In this document: positions 62,484 through 64,000 of the stretch, in pieces
Numbering within the stretch: the stretch's first letter is position 1
How the letters are laid out: every line of letters begins with the position of its first letter
Assembly: GCA_964640725.1 (NCBI GenBank)
Contig: CAZXIJ010000011.1
Coordinates: 1-64,000, forward strand
DNA length: 64,000 bases
Direction: 5' to 3'
DNA from: CALHVX01 sp964640725
GTDB taxonomy: Bacteria; Pseudomonadota; Gammaproteobacteria; Pseudomonadales; Azotimanducaceae
Program-made: the position numbers and the translations under genes
The notes under the pieces: model-generated
Databases searched by the model: none
What the model was told of the DNA's origin: nothing
The model's input: only the letters and a program-made list of their open reading frames with translations

Positions 62484-64000
62484 ATGGGCAAGATCATCGG
62501 CATCGACCTCGGTACCACCAACTCTTGTGTGGCCGTGCTGGAAGGCAAGGACCCGAAGGTCATCGAGAATTCAGAAGGCGATCGCACGACTCCGTCGATC
62601 ATCGCCTATACGGACGACAACGAGATTCTGGTTGGCCAGAGCGCCAAGCGCCAGGCCGTGACCAATCCCGTCAACACCCTGTTCGCTGTGAAGCGGCTGA
62701 TCGGCCGCAAGTTCGACAGCGACATCGTGCAGAAGGACATCAAGATGGTGCCCTACAGCATCGTCAAGGCGAACAACGGCGACGCCTGGGTCGAAGTGAA
62801 GGGCGAGAAGCTCGCCCCGCCGCAGATCTCTGCAGAAGTTCTGAAAAAGATGAAGAAGACCGCCGAGGAGTACCTGGGCGAAGAAGTCACGGAAGCCGTC
62901 ATCACGGTGCCCGCGTACTTTGACGATTCCCAGCGCCAGGCCACCAAGGACGCCGGCAAGATCGCCGGGCTGGAGGTCAAGCGCATCATCAACGAGCCGA
63001 CGGCAGCGGCGCTCGCCTACGGCCTCGACAAGCAGCGCGGCGATGCCAAGGTCGTGGTCTACGATCTGGGCGGCGGTACCTTTGACGTGTCGGTGATCGA
63101 GATTGCCGAGGTTGACGGCGAGCACCAGTTCGAAGTGCTCGCGACCAACGGCGACACGTTCCTGGGCGGCGAAGACTTCGACCTCGCGATCATTGACTAC
63201 CTGGCCGACGAGTTCAAAAAAGAGAACAGCGTTGACCTGCACAGCGATCCGCTCGCCCTGCAGCGGCTGAAGGAAGCTGCAGAGAAGGCAAAGATCGAGC
63301 TGTCTTCCAGCCAGCAGACCGAGATCAACCTGCCCTACATCACCGCCGATGCCACCGGTCCCAAGCACCTGGTGCTGAAGCTGACCCGGGCCAAGCTCGA
63401 GTCGCTGGTGGAATCGCTGGTGAGCCGGACCATCGATCCCTGCAAAACCGCGCTGGACGATGCCGGGCTGAAGATTGGCGAGATTGACGACGTGATCCTG
63501 GTGGGCGGCCAGAGCCGCATGCCGCTGGTGCAGGACAAGGTCAAGGCGTTCTTCAACAAGGAGCCGCGCAAGGACGTGAACCCGGACGAAGCTGTAGCCA
63601 TGGGCGCTGCGATCCAGGCGGCGGTGCTGTCTGGCGACGTGAAAGACGTGCTTCTGCTCGACGTCACGCCGCTGTCTCTGGGTATCGAGACCCTGGGCGG
63701 CGTGATGAGCGCGCTGATCGAGAAGAACACCACGATCCCGACCAAGAAGCAGCAGGTGTTCTCGACCGCCGACGACAACCAGACCGCAGTGACGATTCAC
63801 GTGCTGCAGGGCGAGCGCAAACAGGCCGCGCAGAACAAGTCTCTGGGACGCTTTGACCTGGCGGACATTCCGCCGGCACCCCGCGGCATGCCGCAGGTCG
63901 AGGTCAGCTTCGACATCGATGCCAACGGCATCCTGAACGTGTCGGCCAAAGACAAGGCGACGGGCAAAGAGCAGTCCATTGTCATCAAGTCCTCCTCTGG
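62484..64000 (+). CDS. dnaK: Chaperone DnaK (3' end beyond window)
   Basis: First 505 residues or so of Hsp70; the frame is open to the window edge. ATG 62484 has GGAG nine bases upstream. MGKIIGIDLGTTNSCVAVLE (phosphate 1), VVVYDLGGGTFDVSVIEI (phosphate 2), VILVGGQSRMPLVQ, VNPDEAVAMGAAIQ (connect motif), LLLDVTPLSLGIETLGG (linker) and the substrate domain start are all normal. The ~140 C-terminal residues lie outside. Confidence 0.97.
   Translation, partial: MGKIIGIDLGTTNSCVAVLEGKDPKVIENSEGDRTTPSIIAYTDDNEILVGQSAKRQAVTNPVNTLFAVKRLIGRKFDSDIVQKDIKMVPYSIVKANNGDAWVEVKGEKLAPPQISAEVLKKMKKTAEEYLGEEVTEAVITVPAYFDDSQRQATKDAGKIAGLEVKRIINEPTAAALAYGLDKQRGDAKVVVYDLGGGTFDVSVIEIAEVDGEHQFEVLATNGDTFLGGEDFDLAIIDYLADEFKKENSVDLHSDPLALQRLKEAAEKAKIELSSSQQTEINLPYITADATGPKHLVLKLTRAKLESLVESLVSRTIDPCKTALDDAGLKIGEIDDVILVGGQSRMPLVQDKVKAFFNKEPRKDVNPDEAVAMGAAIQAAVLSGDVKDVLLLDVTPLSLGIETLGGVMSALIEKNTTIPTKKQQVFSTADDNQTAVTIHVLQGERKQAAQNKSLGRFDLADIPPAPRGMPQVEVSFDIDANGILNVSAKDKATGKEQSIVIKSSS

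Overview
The window is a high-GC scaffold from a gammaproteobacterium, probably an aerobic environmental (marine-type) heterotroph of the Cellvibrionales/Nevskiales kind. The evidence is the smpB / ratA-rnfH / bamE / recN neighbourhood next to hrcA-grpE-dnaK, a FimV-like protein, an AddAB-type repair pair, many lipoprotein hydrolases, and a rich set of lipid/terpenoid-type oxidative enzymes. Lineage is inferred from gene content only. Two 100-N gaps (15323-15422 and 57690-57789) show that it is a draft scaffold. Each gap is flanked by the same 55 bases on both sides, so both look like assembler joins. Collapsing each join restores one intact gene.

Layout. 0.4-4.1 kb: nucleobase permease, amidohydrolase and a B3-like metallo-beta-lactamase. 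4.2-12.6 kb: Baeyer-Villiger monooxygenase, TetR plus carotenoid oxygenase with a clear palindromic operator, a GDPD lipoprotein, a split acyl-CoA dehydrogenase pair and an LLM oxidoreductase. 13-18.3 kb: an AT-richer stretch with a large exported glycoside-hydrolase-like protein, a small repeat protein and a short FimV. 18.3-25.2 kb: P450, a subtilase ending in NSYLWA repeats, a nuclease with a sunset domain, and an HD-GYP/EAL pair. At 25.3 kb: tRNA-Ser(CGA) with its own promoter and terminator and a nearby copy of its 3' end.

25.6-32.7 kb is a run of closely spaced or overlapping genes: carboxylesterase, two small conserved proteins, acyl-CoA ligase, DUF1295 membrane protein, class IV aminotransferase and sulfotransferase-like protein. 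32.7-42.1 kb holds a POT-type transporter with an aminopeptidase-like hydrolase, a cNMP/HDOD protein, and a cluster of exported hydrolases around a LysR regulator. 42.1-49 kb is the AddA/AddB pair with a thioesterase. 49-54.7 kb has a GGDEF protein, a 52-residue DUF2256 protein, a second acyl-CoA ligase and a hybrid histidine kinase.

54.9-64 kb is housekeeping: smpB, an NSS transporter, ratA-rnfH, bamE, recN, hrcA, a GNAT gene, grpE and a 3'-truncated dnaK. The heat-shock end carries a degenerate CIRCE-like element before hrcA and a good sigma-32-type promoter before grpE. The catabolic genes together suggest import and beta-oxidation-like breakdown of cyclic or branched lipids (BVMO, P450, acyl-CoA ligases, acyl-CoA dehydrogenases, thioesterase). 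This is inference from families, not a proven pathway.
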